In this document: piece after piece, positions 61,727 through 64,000 of the stretch
Numbering within the stretch: position 1 is the stretch's first letter
Layout: every line of letters starts with the position of its first letter
Assembly: GCA_000342265.1 (NCBI GenBank)
Contig: CP004348.1
Coordinates: 930,001-994,000, forward strand
Source of the DNA: a beta proteobacterium CB
Lineage (GTDB): Bacteria; Pseudomonadota; Gammaproteobacteria; Burkholderiales; Burkholderiaceae
Reading direction: 5' to 3'
Length of the DNA: 64,000 bases
Position numbers and translations under genes: made by a program
Notes under the pieces: generated by a model
What the model saw: only the letters and a program-made list of their open reading frames with translations
Databases searched by the model: none
Told to the model about the DNA's origin: nothing

Positions 61727-61939
61727 TTACTTCACCGGCGTCACAACAACATCTTTACCTTTAGTTTGGGATTGATTGCCACTATTGGTATTCGTAGAGT
61801 TACCACCCATAGAGTTACCCATGGTTTGCATATCCTTGCCGAGACCTTCCATCATGTTGCTGCAAGCAGAAAGAAAAATTCCCGCAACAGCAACGATGGT
61901 TAATTTTTTAATCATTGTGAAAGAAGACCATTTAATCAC
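61727..61939 (-). CDS. Small entericidin-like lipoprotein in the leu operon
   Basis: A 70-residue protein with a lipobox (FLSACSN). After the Cys come GLGKDMQTMGNSMGG and a Ser/Asn/Thr-rich tail. The short helix resembles entericidin-type lipoproteins, but the tail is longer than usual. GTG at 61939 is chosen because AAGGA lies five bases upstream; the ATG at 61915 (62 residues) has the more typical signal peptide but no ribosome-binding site. It sits between leuC (9 bp away) and leuD, so it is expressed with leucine synthesis genes; a link to leucine is not expected. Confidence 0.8.
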   Translation of the reverse strand: MIKWSSFTMIKKLTIVAVAGIFLSACSNMMEGLGKDMQTMGNSMGGNSTNTNSGNQSQTKGKDVVVTPVK

Positions 61940-61948
61940 TGTATTTCC

Positions 61949-63358
61949 TTAAGAAATCTTACGAACATCAACAAAGTGGCCCTCAATCGCAGCAGCAGCT
62001 GCCATTGCTGGACTTACTAAATGCGTTCTACCGCCGTTACCTTGGCGACCTTCAAAATTACGATTAGAAGTTGAGGCGCAACGCTCACCTGGCTCTAGGC
62101 GATCGGCATTCATCGCTAAACACATTGAACAACCTGGCTCGCGCCACTCAAAGCCTGCAGCTTTAAACACCCGGTCTAAACCCTCTCGTTCAGCCTGAGC
62201 TTTTACTAGACCAGACCCAGGAACAACCAAGGCTAATTTCACATTAGTAGCTACTTTTTTTCCTAAGCGATCAACTACCTTGGCAGCAGCACGAATATCC
62301 TCAATGCGACTGTTGGTGCAAGATCCAATGAAAACTTTATCAATCGAAATATTACTTAATGGTGTGTTTGGAACAAGTCCCATGTACTCAAGTGCACGCT
62401 CCATTGCAGAGCGTTTATTCGCATCACGCTCTTTTTCAGGATCAGGAACGCGGTCGCTGATTGCCAAAACCATTTCTGGTGATGTACCCCAAGTTACTTG
62501 AGGGGCAATCTCTTCGGCACGCAACTCCACTACAGCATCAAACTTGGCATCTACATCAGAATGTAGAGTGCGCCAGTATTGCAAAGCATGACGCAAGGCC
62601 TCACCTTTAGGTGCGTAGGGTCTGCCCTGAATATATTCAATAGTAGTTTCATCAACTGCAACAAGTCCAGCGCGCGCACCCGCCTCAATTGCCATGTTAC
62701 AGAGGGTCATGCGACCTTCCATAGACAGATTGCGAATAGCTTCACCCGCAAACTCAATGGTGTACCCAGTTCCGCCTGCAGTACCAATTTTACCAATCAC
62801 GGCAAGAACAATATCTTTCGCAGTTGATCCTGGTTGAAGGCGTCCATCAACCTTAACCAGCATGTTCTTACTCTTTTTCATGAGCAAGGTTTGTGTAGCC
62901 AATACATGCTCCACTTCCGATGTGCCAATACCAAATGCCAATGCACCAAAGGCACCATGGGTACTTGTATGCGAATCACCGCAGACCACCGTCATGCCTG
63001 GCAAGGTTGCACCCTGCTCCGGCCCAATGACATGAACAATACCCTGGCGGGTATCGTTCATCTTGTACTGAGTAATACCAAAAGCATCGCAGTTTTGATC
63101 CAGCGTATCTACTTGTAACTTAGATATCGGATCTGTAATGCCCTCAGAACGATCCGTGGTTGGAACGTTGTGATCAGAAACGGCCAAATTGGCAGAAATA
63201 CGCCAAACTGGACGACCGGCTAAGTTCAACCCCTCAAAAGCTTGAGGACTTGTCACCTCATGCAATAACTGACGATCTATATAAATCGTGGCCGTGCCAT
63301 CTTGTTCAGAGTAGACGACATGGTCATCCCACAATTTGTCGTAAAGCGTGCGTGACAT
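61949..63358 (-). CDS. leuC: 3-isopropylmalate dehydratase large subunit
   Basis: LeuC is the iron-sulfur subunit of isopropylmalate isomerase. The 469 residues show Cys ligands in [13 protein letters not shown] (about 347) and GCSMCLAMN (about 407 and 410), and [14 protein letters not shown]. It is 18 bp after gltA and starts the leu gene run. Confidence 0.98.
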   Translation of the reverse strand: MSRTLYDKLWDDHVVYSEQDGTATIYIDRQLLHEVTSPQAFEGLNLAGRPVWRISANLAVSDHNVPTTDRSEGITDPISKLQVDTLDQNCDAFGITQYKMNDTRQGIVHVIGPEQGATLPGMTVVCGDSHTSTHGAFGALAFGIGTSEVEHVLATQTLLMKKSKNMLVKVDGRLQPGSTAKDIVLAVIGKIGTAGGTGYTIEFAGEAIRNLSMEGRMTLCNMAIEAGARAGLVAVDETTIEYIQGRPYAPKGEALRHALQYWRTLHSDVDAKFDAVVELRAEEIAPQVTWGTSPEMVLAISDRVPDPEKERDANKRSAMERALEYMGLVPNTPLSNISIDKVFIGSCTNSRIEDIRAAAKVVDRLGKKVATNVKLALVVPGSGLVKAQAEREGLDRVFKAAGFEWREPGCSMCLAMNADRLEPGERCASTSNRNFEGRQGNGGRTHLVSPAMAAAAAIEGHFVDVRKIS

Positions 63359-63376
63359 GTAAATCCTCTAATACTT

Positions 63377-64000
63377 TTATTTGCGTAGAGAAATGTTAGG
63401 AACCTTGCGAGAAGTTTCGCCAACATACAACTGACGTGGACGACCAATCTTGTACTCAGGATCAGTAATCATTTCTTCCCATTGAGCAATCCAACCTACT
63501 GTTCTTGCTAAGGCAAAAATACAGGTAAACATTTCTGTTGGGACGCCTAATGCGCGCTGAACAATTCCGGAGTAGAAATCAACGTTTGGATAGAGCTTAC
63601 GGCTCACGAAATACTCATCTTCAAGAGCAATTTTCTCAAGAGTCATGGCCAACTTGAACAAAGGATCATTTTCAAGACCCATCTCTTTCAGCACTTCATG
63701 ACATGTCTCACGCATTAACTTCGCACGTGGATCGAAATTTTTGTAAACGCGATGGCCAAAGCCCATCAGACGAACGCTGGAGTTCTTGTCTTTGACTTGG
63801 GCAATAAAGTCACCAATCGTATCCACGCCACCGTTAGCTTGGATCTCATTCAACATCTGCAAGCAAGCTTCATTGGCACCGCCGTGAGCAGGACCCCATA
63901 GACAAGCGATACCTGCAGAAATGGCAGCAAATGGATTAGTGCCAGATGAGCCGCACAAGCGTACTGTTGATGTAGAAGCATTCTGCTCATGGTCAGCATG
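63377..64000 (-). CDS. gltA: Citrate synthase, C-terminal part (partial)
   Basis: The frame is open to the right edge, so the N-terminus lies outside. About 207 residues are seen, starting [14 protein letters not shown]. The conserved His in [17 protein letters not shown] and the Asp/Arg region in [18 protein letters not shown] are catalytic or substrate sites of type II (GltA, allosteric-type) citrate synthase. Its product citrate is the substrate of AcnB at the other end of the window. Confidence 0.96.
   Translation of the reverse strand, partial: HADHEQNASTSTVRLCGSSGTNPFAAISAGIACLWGPAHGGANEACLQMLNEIQANGGVDTIGDFIAQVKDKNSSVRLMGFGHRVYKNFDPRAKLMRETCHEVLKEMGLENDPLFKLAMTLEKIALEDEYFVSRKLYPNVDFYSGIVQRALGVPTEMFTCIFALARTVGWIAQWEEMITDPEYKIGRPRQLYVGETSRKVPNISLRK

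Overview
The window looks like a chromosomal segment of a betaproteobacterium of the Burkholderiaceae, most like a Polynucleobacter-type freshwater bacterium. This rests on gene content and order recognised by eye: pyrG-kdsA-eno-ftsB, acnB, a leuCDB-asd-fimV-truA-trpFBA-accD-folC-SPOR-cvpA-purF-metZ run, the Sox set and moderate GC (not counted). No phage, insertion sequence, CRISPR array or rRNA operon was seen. Almost every gene is intact and tightly packed.

Layout. 1-11,300: end of purL, a spermidine-synthase-like gene, acnB (minus), then pyrG-kdsA-eno-ftsB (plus), hslO (minus), gltX and a tRNA-Ala/Glu/Asp trio closed by a terminator. 11,300-20,140: envelope and maintenance genes, mostly minus strand: an M48 lipoprotein protease, a periplasmic protein, yqiA and a DUF3108 gene (plus), a K+-channel-like protein, an ankyrin protein, then mltG-tmk-holB-tatD. 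This region holds the main oddity: a 486-bp piece of holB occurs twice as a direct repeat with no difference seen, 4,315 bp apart, the extra copy lying just upstream of yqiA. 20,140-31,800: single housekeeping genes (ygfZ, NRDE, thioesterase, selO, msrB, yciB, bolA, PPIase, gloA, GNAT, DUF1289, ABC-F, queuosine-precursor transporter, gcdH).

31,790-46,650 is a sulfur region. selU ends at 31,791. Upstream of it on the minus strand runs a thiosulfate-oxidation cluster, in transcription order: ArsR-type regulator, soxC, soxD, soxY, soxZ, soxA, soxX, soxB, periplasmic DsrE-like protein, SoxH-like metallohydrolase, small cytochrome c, three YeeE/YedE membrane proteins and a DUF442 protein. Divergent from the regulator are modB and modC, probably supplying molybdate for the SoxC cofactor, followed by a HiPIP electron carrier. 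A 26-bp palindrome sits between the regulator and modB and is the likely operator. A hairpin terminator lies between soxX and soxB.

46,660-64,000 is one long minus-strand run of biosynthesis genes from gltA (partial, at the right edge) through leuC-lipoprotein-leuD-leuB-asd-fimV-truA-trpF-trpB-trpA-accD-folC-SPOR-cvpA-purF-metZ to a methyltransferase, with many gaps under 40 bp and start/stop overlaps.

No wholly new system was identified. The best leads are the holB partial duplication and the extended, probably sulfide/persulfide-controlled sox region with its palindrome, internal terminator and accessory sulfur genes.
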